NCBI RefSeq assembly: GCF_029382225.1
Contig: NZ_JARLTC010000049.1
Span: 1 to 61,641, forward strand
Direction of reading: 5' to 3'
Length of the DNA: 61,641 nucleotides
From: Spongiactinospora sp. TRM90649
Lineage (GTDB): Bacteria > Actinomycetota > Actinomycetes > Streptosporangiales > Streptosporangiaceae
The notes beneath the pieces were generated by a model. It saw only the letters and a list, made by a program, of their open reading frames with translations, did not search any database and was not told the origin of the DNA. A program made the translations under genes and the position numbers. The number at the start of each line of letters is the position of its first letter. The stretch's first letter is position 1. This document shows, piece by piece, positions 43,811 through 53,334 of the stretch.

Positions 43811-44364
43811 CACACCTGGTGGCAGGGGGGGACTTCCTCGCCTTGTTCACCCAGATGCGGTCAGGCGCGTTCCGCTTGGAGCTGCGTGACCGGTACAACG
43901 TGCCCGAGGAGCGCGCCCGCTGGGAGGCGTTCCAGGTCCGTGACTGGGCGGAACTGGACCGGCTCAACGAGTCCCAGCGTGCGACCTGGATGCGCCTGAT
44001 GCGCGAGGCGACCATGACGGGACGGCACGTCCAGCGCGTCCGGGTGGTGTCGGAGCCGCCGAGCGACTACATCCGTTTCGAGCTGGCACTGAACCCGGGA
44101 AACGCCGACGCGGGTGAGGACATCAGGTATCTTCCCCGCCATGTCGCCGACGATCTGGATTTGCCGTCGGAGGACTACTGGCTGTTCGATCGTCGGCGTC
44201 TGGCGCTGATGCGCTTCGACGATGACGATGCGCTGGTCTCGACCGAGTTGATCGACGATCCCGGCACGGTGGCCAGATATAGCGAAGGACGCGATACCGC
44301 CTGGGCGGTGGCCACTCCCTTCGCTGAGTACGTCAAGAAGTGGCGCGGTGCCGAACGTCCGTGA
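43807..44364 (+). CDS. DUF6879 family protein
   Basis: 185 residues from a GTG coupled to the preceding gene. GDFLALFTQMRSGAFRLELR DRY and a later LPSEDYWLFDRRRLALMRFD DDD match DUF6879, a family of unknown activity almost always encoded beside XRE/DUF5753 regulators. Its end overlaps the next regulator by 17 bases, so the three genes form one operon. Confidence 0.82.
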   Translation: MTHLVAGGDFLALFTQMRSGAFRLELRDRYNVPEERARWEAFQVRDWAELDRLNESQRATWMRLMREATMTGRHVQRVRVVSEPPSDYIRFELALNPGNADAGEDIRYLPRHVADDLDLPSEDYWLFDRRRLALMRFDDDDALVSTELIDDPGTVARYSEGRDTAWAVATPFAEYVKKWRGAERP

Positions 44365-45214
44365 GGCGCGTGAGGCGCTGGGAAATCGACTGCGTGAGCT
44401 GCGTACCGACGCGGGAATGAACGGTCGGCAGCTCGCGCAGTCGCTGGGCTGGCAACCCGCCAAGGTCTCCAAGATCGAGCATGGGAAGCAGACACCCACC
44501 GACGCGGAGATCAGGGCCTGGGCTGTGGCCAGTGGCGCACCCGAGCAGGCCGGCGCGCTGATATCGCAGCTCCGAAGCTTGGAACTCGCCCACGCCGAGT
44601 GGAAGCGTCATCTTCGTACGGGCACCCGAGCCAGGCAGGTCCAACTCGCGGCGATAGAAGCAGGCGCTTCGCTGCTGCGGATATTCGAGCCTGCGACGGT
44701 TCCGGGGCTTTTGCAGACCCCGGAGTACGCCAGAAGCATTTTCGCCCAGGCGATCGCCATGCACAAAATCCCGGACGACCTGGACGAAGGGGTGGAGGCG
44801 CGGATGGAGCGCCAGAAGATCCTTTATCGCCCGGGACGTAAATTCCACTTCATCGTGACCGAGGCGGCGCTGCGAAACCTGGTAGCCCCGCCGGACGTGC
44901 TGATGGGCCAGATCGAACGACTTATCGCGACGAGCACTCTCCCCAACGTGGTGGTGGGTGTCATCCCGTTCACGGCTCGCCTGCCCAAAAGCCCCGTTCA
45001 CGGCTTCTGGATCTACGAAGAAACCCTTGTCATGGTTGAGACGTTTTCGGCGGAGATGTCGCTTATCCAGCCGGATGAGATCGAGCTGTACGGCCGGATC
45101 TTCGCGCTCATGCACGACGTCGCCACCTACGGCCGACCGGCGAGAGCGATCATGACCGGAGTCCTCGACGATCTTGCTGCGCAGTTCTTCCCTGAAACTA
45201 GCGAGCAAGCCTGA
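44348..45214 (+). CDS. XRE regulator with DUF5753
   Basis: 288 residues from a GTG inside the DUF6879 gene. The helix-turn-helix (about 8-65, LRTDAGMNGRQLAQSLGWQP and AKVSKIEHGKQT) precedes DUF5753 with FEPATVPGLLQTPEYARSIF. It is distinct from the two Scr1/DUF397-type paralogues in this window and belongs to the DUF6879-linked group. The last gene before the lanthipeptide cluster on the same strand, it may control it. Confidence 0.86.
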   Translation: MPNVREAREALGNRLRELRTDAGMNGRQLAQSLGWQPAKVSKIEHGKQTPTDAEIRAWAVASGAPEQAGALISQLRSLELAHAEWKRHLRTGTRARQVQLAAIEAGASLLRIFEPATVPGLLQTPEYARSIFAQAIAMHKIPDDLDEGVEARMERQKILYRPGRKFHFIVTEAALRNLVAPPDVLMGQIERLIATSTLPNVVVGVIPFTARLPKSPVHGFWIYEETLVMVETFSAEMSLIQPDEIELYGRIFALMHDVATYGRPARAIMTGVLDDLAAQFFPETSEQA

Positions 45215-45424
45215 TGCCCGTCGAGAAATCTCGCGCAATCTGCTTGATGCGCTGGTAGCGGTCTTCTTAGCGTCTGAGACAACGCTCCTGCCCCGGACAC
45301 GGGCACCGCGGAGCAGCACAGTTCTGGACATCAGCGGAAGTCGGCAACGGCGTACCGCTCTCCGCCCATGAGGGCGGTGTGGTGGATTCCGCCAGGCAGA
45401 GGTGGACAAACCGCCGGAAGAAGC

Positions 45425-45449
45425 CCGGGCCGGAGCGGTCCGGACCCGG
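45425..45449 (+). promoter_or_regulatory. Hairpin just upstream of the lanthipeptide precursor
   Basis: CCGGGCCGGA and TCCGGACCCGG form a 10-bp stem with one bulged base and a GCGG loop. It lies directly before the ribosome site of the precursor gene, so it would be in the 5' leader of the mRNA or act as an operator. No U-run follows. Confidence 0.45.
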
Positions 45450-45464
45450 AAGTTGGGAGAAGCG

Positions 45465-45623
45465 ATGGATACTGCGAGCCCGCCCCAGCCCATTTCACCA
45501 CCCGGCCTGTTCGACCTGGACATCTCCCTGCTGGAGGTATCGGACCCGGCCGGCCTGGTCAACATGACCGACGACAACTGTGGTTCTACCTGCGAGAAGT
45601 CCACTTGCGTCACCGGGGCCTAG
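45465..45623 (+). CDS. FxLD-family lanthipeptide precursor
   Basis: A 52-residue precursor with GGGAGA 4 bases before the ATG. The leader carries the diagnostic F16-D17-L18-D19 motif followed by ISLLEVSDP, the LanB recognition region of class I leaders. The C-terminal core from about residue 34 (MTDDNCGSTCEKSTCVTGA) has Cys39, Cys43 and Cys48 with dehydratable Thr35, Ser41, Thr42, Ser46, Thr47 and Thr50. Up to three (methyl)lanthionine rings are possible. Asp36 and Asp37 are candidates for the PCMT-type methyltransferase encoded downstream. The cleavage site is not obvious. Confidence 0.88.
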   Translation: MDTASPPQPISPPGLFDLDISLLEVSDPAGLVNMTDDNCGSTCEKSTCVTGA

Positions 45624-45718
45624 CCCGCGTCACCGATGGCCGCACGCCACTCGCCGCACGACCGCAGGTGGTGTCCGGCCACCCACCTCCCACTTCTGCA
45701 TCTTCGCCAGGGGTCCGC

Positions 45719-48700
45719 GTGAGATCACCAGATGACAGCGAGCAGGGTTTCCGGGTAATGGGTGGAGCGCTCATCCGCGCCGCTCACCACTCCGGGCTCC
45801 CACTTCCTCCATGGCCCGACCTGGCCTGTATCGACCCGGCCCGCACGGACCCCTCCAGCGTGATCGGTTGGGTCGACTGGCTTCGCAAAGTATGGGCCAC
45901 CCCCGAGGTCGCCGACACCCTCGCCCACGCCAGTCCAGCGCTGGACGAGCGCGTCCGCGCGCTGCTCGCCATGAACCGGCCCGAGGCGCGGGCGACCCGA
46001 AGGGCTGTGCTGTCCGTGGCCCGATACGTGCGGCGGATGACCGGTCGGCCGACGCCTGTGGGGCTGCTGGCAGGAGTGGCTCCTGCCACGTTCGCCGAGC
46101 AGCCGTTCGTGCGATGGGGCAGCGGGCATAGGGCTGTGGCCAGGGCCGATGCCGGCTGGCTGGCCGATGTCATCGGTTCGCTGGAGGGGTGCCCAGCGCT
46201 CCTTGAGCGTCTGGCCGTGGTCGTGAACTCCATGGCGATCGTCCGTGGGGATCGGTTGATCGTCCCCCACCAGCCCAAGGCGCCGGTGGGAGAAGGCCGT
46301 GTGGGAACGGTGGAGGTGTCGCTGCGCTACACCGACGCCGTGCGCACCGCGATTGAAGCGGCTCGAACGCCGGTCGCTTTCGGAAAGCTGGTGGCGCTCC
46401 TGGTCACCACATTCCCTGCCGTGGCTCCTGCGAAGGCGACCGAGATGCTCACCGCGTTGGTCGCGCGCCGTGCGCTGATCACCAGCCTGCACGCACCGGG
46501 CACCGAGCCGGACGCGCTGGGATGGATACTCGCCCACCTGGAAGAACTCGATGGCGCTGCGGTTCCCTCCGTCGCCCCTGTAATCGGCGACCTGCGAGAG
46601 ATCCATCGGCTTTTGGACCGGCACAGTAAGGTATCCGTCCGTCAGAGCCGCGCCATCCGGGCGCATCTGAATCGGCGGATGCGTGGCCTGGCTTTCACGC
46701 ACCGGCACCCGGTCGCGGTGGATCTGAGATGGGACGCGAGTATCGTTCTGCCCGCAGCCGTGGCCCGCGAGAGCGAACGTGCGGCGCGGGCACTGGCCCG
46801 GCTGAGTGCGCATCCTTTCGGCGAGCCCGCGTGGAGCGACTTCCACCGGCGGTTCTACCAGCGGTTCGGCGTCGGAGCCCTGGTCCCGTTGCTGGACGTC
46901 GTTGCCGACAGCGGCATCGGGTGGCCGGACGGCTACCCCGGTGCCCCGAACGCCACGCGCCCTGCCGCGCGATCCGGTCGCGACGAGACGCTGCTGGCCT
47001 TGGCCCAGACCGCGGCCTTGGACGGACGGTATGAGGTTGTGCTGGACGAGCCGCTGATCGCCGAACTGGAACAGGGCACTCCGGGAAAGGTGCGGCTACC
47101 CCTACACCTGGAACTGTGCGTCCGCATCCACGCCGCCGATCTGGATGCCCTGCAGCGCGGTGACTTCCGCCTGACGATGGTGTCGGTGTCCCGGGCGGCG
47201 GGAGTGGTCAGCGGGCGCTTCCTGACCGTCCTCGACCAGGCGGGACGGGCGGAACTTGTCTCCGGCCTGGCTCGTCTTCCCGGCAGCAACCCGGACACGG
47301 TATGCGCGCAGTTGACCTTCCCGCCGCTGGACCCGGCCACCGCGCACGTCGTCCGAACCTTGCGGGCTCTCCCGAGCGTGATCAGTTTCGCCGAGCATCG
47401 AGATAGCGTCACCGATCCGAACATACTGACGGCGGAAGACCTGGCGGTCGGATGTGATGGCCATCGCCTGTATCTGGCCGTCCCGGCCTGGGGAAAACGA
47501 GTTGAGGCCTGGGCACTGCATGCGCTGAACCTGCGCACCCACACACCGCCCCTCGCGCGCTTCGTCACCGAGATCAGCCGTGCGCAGTCCGTCCAGGTGA
47601 CCGACTTCGACTGGGGTGCCGCCGGGCAGTTGCCGTTTCTGCCTCGCCTGCGGCACGGCCGTACGATTCTCTCCCCGGCACGGTGGCGGCTCGGCGCCGG
47701 TGAATTGCCCAGACGCACTGCCGGTTGGAAAAGCTGGGAGGCGGCTCTGGCGGAGTGGTGCGCTCGGCGTCGCTTGCCCCGGCTGGTGTACCTGGTCGTA
47801 GACGACCAACGCCTGCCCTTGGATTTGGACGATGCCGGTCACCGGGTTCTGCTGCATGAACACATGAACACCCAGCTGCTGGCGGTCCTGGAAGAGGCCC
47901 CCGATGAGCAGGCTGCCGGATGGTGCGAAGGGCGCGCGCACGAGGTCGTCGTGCCGCTGGCCGCAGCGCAGCCACCGAGGTGGCCTCGGCTGCCCCGCCC
48001 GGTCCGGCAGCGGATCGTCGGGCGCGACTACGGCTGTATGCCGGGGGCGTCCCGGGTGCTGTGCGCCGAGCTGTACGGGGAGGCCAGTCGCCAAGACACC
48101 GTCCTTGCCCAGCACCTGCCGGCTCTGCTGGCCCGGTGGGGTGATACGTGGCCCGTTTGGTGGTTTCTGCGGTTCCGCGACAGAGGCGAGTGCCGCCTGC
48201 GGTTGCGGATCATCCTGCCGACGGATACCGCCGAGTCGTTCGGCCAGGCGGCGGGCGCAGTGAGCGCATGGGCTGATGAGCTGCGCCGGGGCGGGCTGCT
48301 GCGCGACGTGGCCTACGCCACCTCCTATCCACAGACGGGACGTTGGGGCGGCGGCCACGCGCTGAACGCGGCTCAAACGGCATTCGCTGCCGATTCCGCC
48401 GCGGTGCTCACCCAGCTCGCCCTCCCCGTCCGGCCCAAAGCTCAAGCGCTTGCCGCGGCGAACTTCGTCGCTATGACGATCGCGTTCACCGGCGGCATCT
48501 CCGACGGCTTGGCGTGGCTGCTCCGTTGCATTCCCGCCACCGCGCCGGCGCCGGTGCCACGGCCGGTGTTCACCGAAGCCGTACGGCTGGCCGACCCTCA
48601 TGATGACTTCTTCGCCCTGCGAGGTGTGCCCGGGGGCACCGCGATAGTGGACGCCTGGACTCAGCGCGCCGAAGCGCTTACTGCGTACCGCACGCACTTC

Positions 48701-48868
48701 CCCGGACCGGACACCACCGGCATCCAGGCCGACGACGCCCTCGACTCCCTCCTGCACACCCACTTTCTGCGTGCCAGTGGCATCGCCCCGAAGGACAAGT
48801 CGGTGTGCCTTTACCTGGCCAGAGCTGCCGCGCTGGCCGCGACCGCCCGTACGCAGGTCCGTCCGTGA
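45719..48868 (+). CDS. lanB: Lantibiotic dehydratase LanB with fused SpaB_C domain
   Basis: About 1049 residues from the GTG at 45719 with AGGGG 5 bases upstream; the frame stays open further upstream but runs through the precursor gene. The N-terminal Lant_dehydr_N part (about 15-700; RAAHHSGLPLPPW near the start, RYVRRMTGRPTPVGLLAGVA) would glutamylate Ser/Thr using glutamyl-tRNA. The C-terminal SpaB_C domain (about 800-1045; VWWFLRFRDRGECRLRLRII) performs glutamate elimination. Length is normal for full LanB. It should dehydrate the core Ser/Thr of the FxLD precursor. Its stop overlaps the LanC start. Confidence 0.9.
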   Translation: MRSPDDSEQGFRVMGGALIRAAHHSGLPLPPWPDLACIDPARTDPSSVIGWVDWLRKVWATPEVADTLAHASPALDERVRALLAMNRPEARATRRAVLSVARYVRRMTGRPTPVGLLAGVAPATFAEQPFVRWGSGHRAVARADAGWLADVIGSLEGCPALLERLAVVVNSMAIVRGDRLIVPHQPKAPVGEGRVGTVEVSLRYTDAVRTAIEAARTPVAFGKLVALLVTTFPAVAPAKATEMLTALVARRALITSLHAPGTEPDALGWILAHLEELDGAAVPSVAPVIGDLREIHRLLDRHSKVSVRQSRAIRAHLNRRMRGLAFTHRHPVAVDLRWDASIVLPAAVARESERAARALARLSAHPFGEPAWSDFHRRFYQRFGVGALVPLLDVVADSGIGWPDGYPGAPNATRPAARSGRDETLLALAQTAALDGRYEVVLDEPLIAELEQGTPGKVRLPLHLELCVRIHAADLDALQRGDFRLTMVSVSRAAGVVSGRFLTVLDQAGRAELVSGLARLPGSNPDTVCAQLTFPPLDPATAHVVRTLRALPSVISFAEHRDSVTDPNILTAEDLAVGCDGHRLYLAVPAWGKRVEAWALHALNLRTHTPPLARFVTEISRAQSVQVTDFDWGAAGQLPFLPRLRHGRTILSPARWRLGAGELPRRTAGWKSWEAALAEWCARRRLPRLVYLVVDDQRLPLDLDDAGHRVLLHEHMNTQLLAVLEEAPDEQAAGWCEGRAHEVVVPLAAAQPPRWPRLPRPVRQRIVGRDYGCMPGASRVLCAELYGEASRQDTVLAQHLPALLARWGDTWPVWWFLRFRDRGECRLRLRIILPTDTAESFGQAAGAVSAWADELRRGGLLRDVAYATSYPQTGRWGGGHALNAAQTAFAADSAAVLTQLALPVRPKAQALAAANFVAMTIAFTGGISDGLAWLLRCIPATAPAPVPRPVFTEAVRLADPHDDFFALRGVPGGTAIVDAWTQRAEALTAYRTHFPGPDTTGIQADDALDSLLHTHFLRASGIAPKDKSVCLYLARAAALAATARTQVRP

Positions 48869-50106
48869 ACGTCGAACACGCCCTCCAGACCGCGGATCGC
48901 CTTGCGGTCCCGACCACCCGCGGCCTGCCCTCCGCCCACGCGTGGTGGCCGCAGTCTCTCGCACACGGCGCTCCCGGTGTCGCCTTGCTGCATATCGAGG
49001 TGGCCGCTGCCGGCCTGCGATCCTGGCAGCGCGTCCAGGACTGGCTGACCGTCACCGCGCATTCTCCGATCACGACCGGTCGAAGCACGGGCCTGTTCTA
49101 CGGCGCGCCCGCCCTGGCTTTCACCCTCGCCGCGGCCGCATCCGTGCGCTCCGGCGCCTACCGCAGCGCCCTCGCCTCGCTGGATGAGCCGGTCGCCGCG
49201 GACGCGCGCCGCCGCGTAGCCGAGGCCCGTGCCCGCATCGCCGCCGGTCGCCTTCCGGCGCTGGCGGAGTTCGACACGATCCGTGGCCTGGCCGGGATCG
49301 CGGTATTGCTGCTGCGCCGGGATCCGGGCGGGCAGGCCGTACGCGCTGTCCTTGAGTACCTGGTCGATCTGACCAGGCCGGTGAGCATCGACGAGGGGAA
49401 GCTCGTGCCGGGATGGTGGACGCGCACCGGCGCGACCGGACGCCCCGATAAGGACTATCCAGAAGGGCACGGCAACGCGGGCATGGCCCACGGCATCGGC
49501 GGGCCCCTCGCAGCCCTCGCGGTCGCCGCCTTGAAGGGCGTCACCGTGCCCGGACAGGTAGAGGCCATCGAAACCGTCTGCGCTTGGCTTGACTCCTGGC
49601 GTACCGACACCGATTCCGGCCCCGCCTGGCCGTACCTGATCAGCCGCGCGCAGCTGGACGCCGGTCCCCTTCCGCCGGGCAACAACGGACCGATACGGCG
49701 CCCATCGTGGTGCTACGGCTCCGCCGGTCTGGGCCGCGCCCAGCAACTCGCGGCGCTGGCCACCGGTAACGCGACGCGCCGCCGCATGGCCGAACACGCG
49801 CTGATTCGCGCCTTCTCAGACCCGACACTCCGGGCCGCGACCACTGACGCGTCGCTGTGCCATGGATACGCCGGGCTCGCCCGCATCGCATCCCGTGCTG
49901 CCGACGACGCCGAGAAGCCCGCGGCAGCAACGCTGCGGAAGCTCGCGGCCGAGCTGCTCGGCCTGGCGCTGGCCCACCCGAACTCCGCCGAAGCCGAGCC
50001 GGTTCCCGGGGTCCTTGAGGGCGCCGCCGGTGTAGCCCTGGCCGCCCTCACGCCCACGATAGGCCCGCCCTCGACAGGTTGGGATACCTGCTTGCTGATC
50101 ACCTGA
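48865..50106 (+). CDS. lanC: Lanthionine cyclase LanC
   Basis: 413 residues from a GTG overlapping the LanB stop (GTGA). Zinc ligands are visible: Cys in SWCYGSAGLG (about 282) and Cys-His in LCHGYAGLA (about 332-333). The active-site His lies in EGHGNAGMAHGIGGPLAALA (about 200-219). LanC adds Cys thiols to dehydroalanine/dehydrobutyrine to close the rings. The gene order precursor-lanB-lanC matches class I clusters. Confidence 0.9.
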   Translation: MNVEHALQTADRLAVPTTRGLPSAHAWWPQSLAHGAPGVALLHIEVAAAGLRSWQRVQDWLTVTAHSPITTGRSTGLFYGAPALAFTLAAAASVRSGAYRSALASLDEPVAADARRRVAEARARIAAGRLPALAEFDTIRGLAGIAVLLLRRDPGGQAVRAVLEYLVDLTRPVSIDEGKLVPGWWTRTGATGRPDKDYPEGHGNAGMAHGIGGPLAALAVAALKGVTVPGQVEAIETVCAWLDSWRTDTDSGPAWPYLISRAQLDAGPLPPGNNGPIRRPSWCYGSAGLGRAQQLAALATGNATRRRMAEHALIRAFSDPTLRAATTDASLCHGYAGLARIASRAADDAEKPAAATLRKLAAELLGLALAHPNSAEAEPVPGVLEGAAGVALAALTPTIGPPSTGWDTCLLIT

Positions 50107-50147
50107 ACCGTCCCACCCCGGCCCCTGGAGGGGAGTCCTCGACTTCG

Positions 50148-50960
50148 ATGGCGACAAGTGACTGGCACCAGTACATGATCGAGTTCGCCGCCTGTAGCCC
50201 AGCAGACGACACCATGGCGCGACACCTCGCCCCGGCCCTGAACCACGCGCAAGCGGTCGGCCTGCTGGACACTTGGTGGTATATCCGCAAGCCGCCCGGC
50301 TTGCGCGTCCGGTACCGGTCCCACGAGCCCGAGCTCGCGGAGGATCTGCTGGCCACGCTGGCCGCCCAGGGCCATATCAGCGGCTGGGCGCGCGGTATCT
50401 ACGAACCGGAGACGCTCGCCTTCGGCGGCCCGGCCGCGATGGAAACCGCCCACGATCTGTTCCACCACGACGCCCGGCATTTCCTCACTAGGGCCGCGCG
50501 CGGTGGCTCGGCTGCGGCTCTGGGACAACGCGAGACCAGCGTCTTGCTGTTCAGCGCCATGCTGCGAGCCGCCGGCCTCGATTGGTTCGAGTATGGCGAC
50601 GTCTGGGCGAAAATCGGGGAGCTGCGCCCAGCCTCGCACACGCTGACCGCGGAAAGATCTACGCGCCTGGGCCGGGCGATGCAGCGGCTGATGACCATCG
50701 ACCCCCGTACGACGTCTGACCTGATCTGCACGTCGTGGATGCTCGCATTCACCATGACCGGCGGCGTCTTGCTCGACCTGGCGATGACCGGGTGCCTGCG
50801 GCGAGGGCTGCGCGCCGTACTTGCGCATCACTTCATCTTCCATGCGAACCGCGCCGGCCTCTCCGCTGCGGACCAGGCCACCCTGGCGGCGCTGGCCACA
50901 GCCACCGTCTTCCACTCCCAAGAACCGGGTTTCACCGGCAACCGCATCCAACATCAGTAA
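50148..50960 (+). CDS. Stand-alone thiopeptide-type (SpaB_C) biosynthesis protein
   Basis: 270 residues from the ATG at 50148, which has GGAG 12 bases upstream; a GTG further upstream is possible. DWHQYMIEFAACSPADDTMA and WWYIRKPPGLRVRYR resemble the start of the LanB elimination domain, and the C-terminal half (SWMLAFTMTGGVLLDLAMTG) matches thiopeptide-type bacteriocin biosynthesis proteins. LanB here already has its own elimination domain, so this second copy is presumably for another step or forms a complex. FxLD clusters often carry such a gene. Confidence 0.83.
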   Translation: MATSDWHQYMIEFAACSPADDTMARHLAPALNHAQAVGLLDTWWYIRKPPGLRVRYRSHEPELAEDLLATLAAQGHISGWARGIYEPETLAFGGPAAMETAHDLFHHDARHFLTRAARGGSAAALGQRETSVLLFSAMLRAAGLDWFEYGDVWAKIGELRPASHTLTAERSTRLGRAMQRLMTIDPRTTSDLICTSWMLAFTMTGGVLLDLAMTGCLRRGLRAVLAHHFIFHANRAGLSAADQATLAALATATVFHSQEPGFTGNRIQHQ

Positions 50961-50971
50961 GGTGCCACCAC

Positions 50972-52216
50972 GTGACAACTACCATGGGTGAGATCAACGA
51001 TTCTGTTAGTCACCTTCGTAACAAGCTTGTCGACCTCCTACGCGGCCGCAACGCCGTCCGTAGCCCCGCCGTGGATTCCGCGATCCGCACCGTGCCCCGG
51101 CATCTGTTCGTTCCTGGCGTCCCCCTGGAAGATGCCTACGCCAACGAGGCTGTCTACACCAAACACGACGAAACCAGCGCCGCCTCCATCAGTGCCGCCT
51201 CCCAGCCGGAGATCGTCGCGATGATGTTGGAGCAACTCCAGCTCCGCCCCGGCCAGCGAGTCCTGGAACTGGGCGCGGGCACCGGCTACAACGCGGCTTT
51301 GATCGGCGCGATCGTCGGAGAAGGCGGCCATGTCATCACCATCGACATCGATCAGGACCTGGTCGACGGCGCCCGCGAGCACCTGGCCGCCGCCAGCGTA
51401 AGGAATGTTGAAGTGGTCCTGGCGGACGGCGCGCTCGGGCATCCCCCAGCGGCCCCCTACGACCGGTTGATCGCCACCGTGGGCGCCTTCGAAACCCCCA
51501 CCAGCTGGCTGGAGCAGCTCGCCCCAGGGGGCCGCCTCGTCGTTCCGCTACGCCTCGCGGGAGCCGTCTCCCGCAGCATCATCCTTGAGCGAGACGCCAA
51601 CGGATGGGCTGACCGCGGCAGCGAAATGGCCGTTTTCATGCCCCTGCGCGGCATCGGCGACGACGCTCGCCGCACCATCGACCTCACCGGAACCGGTGAG
51701 GTGACCTTGCAAGCCCACAAGGACAACCACGAATGTGAACAGGCCGCGCTCGCCGGGATTCTGAACAGTACTCGCCACGAGACATGGACCGGTGTGCTGT
51801 TCGGATCCGGGGTCTCCTTCGAATGGCTTGACCTGTGGCTGGCATGCCGCCTGGACAACCCCATCATGCGGATGAACGTCGAGCCCGCCGCCAAGGAACG
51901 TGGCCTGGTCTCTCCCATGTTCCCCACCGTCGCCATGGCCACCGCAACGAGCAACAGCCTGGCCTACCTCACTATCCGAACCGCACCATCGGCCGCCGAT
52001 GGCGGCAAACAGTTCGAGGTCGGCGTCATCGGCCACGGCTCAGCCGGACCGGACCTCGCCGAGCGCGTCCGAAGCGACATCGTCACCTGGGCCCAAGACT
52101 CCCGCACCCGCAGCGTCCGCTTCGCCCTTCCCGACACGCCACCCGCAGCAGACCCCGATCACGGCCGGTTCGTCCTGCATCGCCCCCACCGCCCGATCAC
52201 CGTGACCTGGGAATGA
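50972..52216 (+). CDS. FxLD-system methyltransferase (PCMT-like)
   Basis: 414 residues from a GTG with AAGGTG upstream; ATG at 50984 is an alternative. Residues about 15-200 are a protein-L-isoaspartate O-methyltransferase domain: VPRHLFVPGVPLEDAY, then the SAM motif RVLELGAGTGYNAALIGAIV (about 95-114). The 200-residue extension behind it is the mark of the FxLD-system family. It should methylate an Asp side chain in the core, which can collapse to succinimide or isoaspartate as described for other PCMT-associated lanthipeptides. Its end overlaps the next gene (ATGA). Confidence 0.88.
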   Translation: MTTTMGEINDSVSHLRNKLVDLLRGRNAVRSPAVDSAIRTVPRHLFVPGVPLEDAYANEAVYTKHDETSAASISAASQPEIVAMMLEQLQLRPGQRVLELGAGTGYNAALIGAIVGEGGHVITIDIDQDLVDGAREHLAAASVRNVEVVLADGALGHPPAAPYDRLIATVGAFETPTSWLEQLAPGGRLVVPLRLAGAVSRSIILERDANGWADRGSEMAVFMPLRGIGDDARRTIDLTGTGEVTLQAHKDNHECEQAALAGILNSTRHETWTGVLFGSGVSFEWLDLWLACRLDNPIMRMNVEPAAKERGLVSPMFPTVAMATATSNSLAYLTIRTAPSAADGGKQFEVGVIGHGSAGPDLAERVRSDIVTWAQDSRTRSVRFALPDTPPAADPDHGRFVLHRPHRPITVTWE

Positions 52217-53334
52217 CCATGCTGGATCCCACCGGCCCGATCGCACGCCAGTTCCCCCTCATCGCACGCACCCGCCCCGCCTGCACACCGCTGCCACAGC
52301 GGGTGGCCGATCTGACCGACCGCGCCCGCGCGGTCGGTCAGGCCGGAGACATGGCGGGGGCCGCCGCCGTGTGCAACCTGGCCGCGCTCCTCGCCTCCGA
52401 CCTTGGCCTACCCGACCTCGCCCGCCGCTGGTGTCTTCGCCAGTCGAACGTCTATCTGAGCGCCCGCCCTCTGGGCACACAGGCCGCGCGCCACGCTCTC
52501 GAACCCCTCATCAACATCGCCCGTCTCCACATGCGCGCCGGCGATGGCGAGCGCGCCTTCAACTTCCTCGACGCGATGTATACGGCCATCTGCAACCGCA
52601 CCGACACCATAATCGACGGAATAGACATTCCTGGCGCCACCCTGTCCATCACCAACGAGGACCATCAGGACCTGCGGCGATGGCTCTGGGCCAATACGCT
52701 GGCCGCCGGTGCGCGCGCCCTGGCCATCGCCGGACGCTGGGAAGAGGCGCACACCCAACTCCGCCGCTACAAGGGCATCGGCCGACGCATGCTCGATGGT
52801 CGCCAAGTCGCCATCCTCGCCCACGCCACCTCCGGCGACACCACGGGCGCCCTCGCCCTTTTGGACGACACCCAACCCGGCGAGCCTTGGGAAAACGCCG
52901 TCACCGCCTGCCTGAGCGCACTTTGCCGCGGTTGTACCGGCCAGCTCGGTGATCAGAACTCCACCCTCTTGATCGACCGCTACCAGCTACTTCCCCCCAT
53001 TCCCGGTCTGGACGTTTTCCATACCCGGCTCGGCCTGACCATCATCGACACGCTTGGCGGCACAACCAGCCCATCGGCTCGCCAGATCGCTCTCGACCTC
53101 ATCGATCACACCATCGCAGCCAGCGACGGATACACAGCGCGAGAACTGCTCTCCCACACGGACTGTGCCAGTCTCCTCACCCCCTCCCAAAGTCGCGACC
53201 TCACCGCAGTAGTAATCGCATGCGCGCTCGGCACGCACGACCTGCCCGCCGACCTGCGTACCGATCTCGAAACCGCGCTCGCCACCAGCGAAACCGAACT
53301 CACCCGCGCGCTCACACCCCTCGGAGGTGCATGA
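52213..53334 (+). CDS. TPR-like helical protein of the lanthipeptide cluster
   Basis: 373 residues, coupled to the methyltransferase gene. It is all helical, with repeat-like units (RARAVGQAGDMAGAAAVCNL, ARLHMRAGDGERAFNFLDAM, ARALAIAGRWEEAHTQLRRY) resembling tetratricopeptide repeats. Proteins of this kind accompany FxLD clusters; a scaffold or regulatory role is likely but not shown. The end of the gene overlaps a kinase fragment in another frame. Confidence 0.7.
   Translation: MTMLDPTGPIARQFPLIARTRPACTPLPQRVADLTDRARAVGQAGDMAGAAAVCNLAALLASDLGLPDLARRWCLRQSNVYLSARPLGTQAARHALEPLINIARLHMRAGDGERAFNFLDAMYTAICNRTDTIIDGIDIPGATLSITNEDHQDLRRWLWANTLAAGARALAIAGRWEEAHTQLRRYKGIGRRMLDGRQVAILAHATSGDTTGALALLDDTQPGEPWENAVTACLSALCRGCTGQLGDQNSTLLIDRYQLLPPIPGLDVFHTRLGLTIIDTLGGTTSPSARQIALDLIDHTIAASDGYTARELLSHTDCASLLTPSQSRDLTAVVIACALGTHDLPADLRTDLETALATSETELTRALTPLGGA

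Noticed and set aside
45368..45718. N-terminal extension of LanB upstream of 45719
   Set aside because: The open frame overlaps the precursor gene in another phase. The GTG at 45719 has a ribosome site and gives a normal LanB N-terminus.
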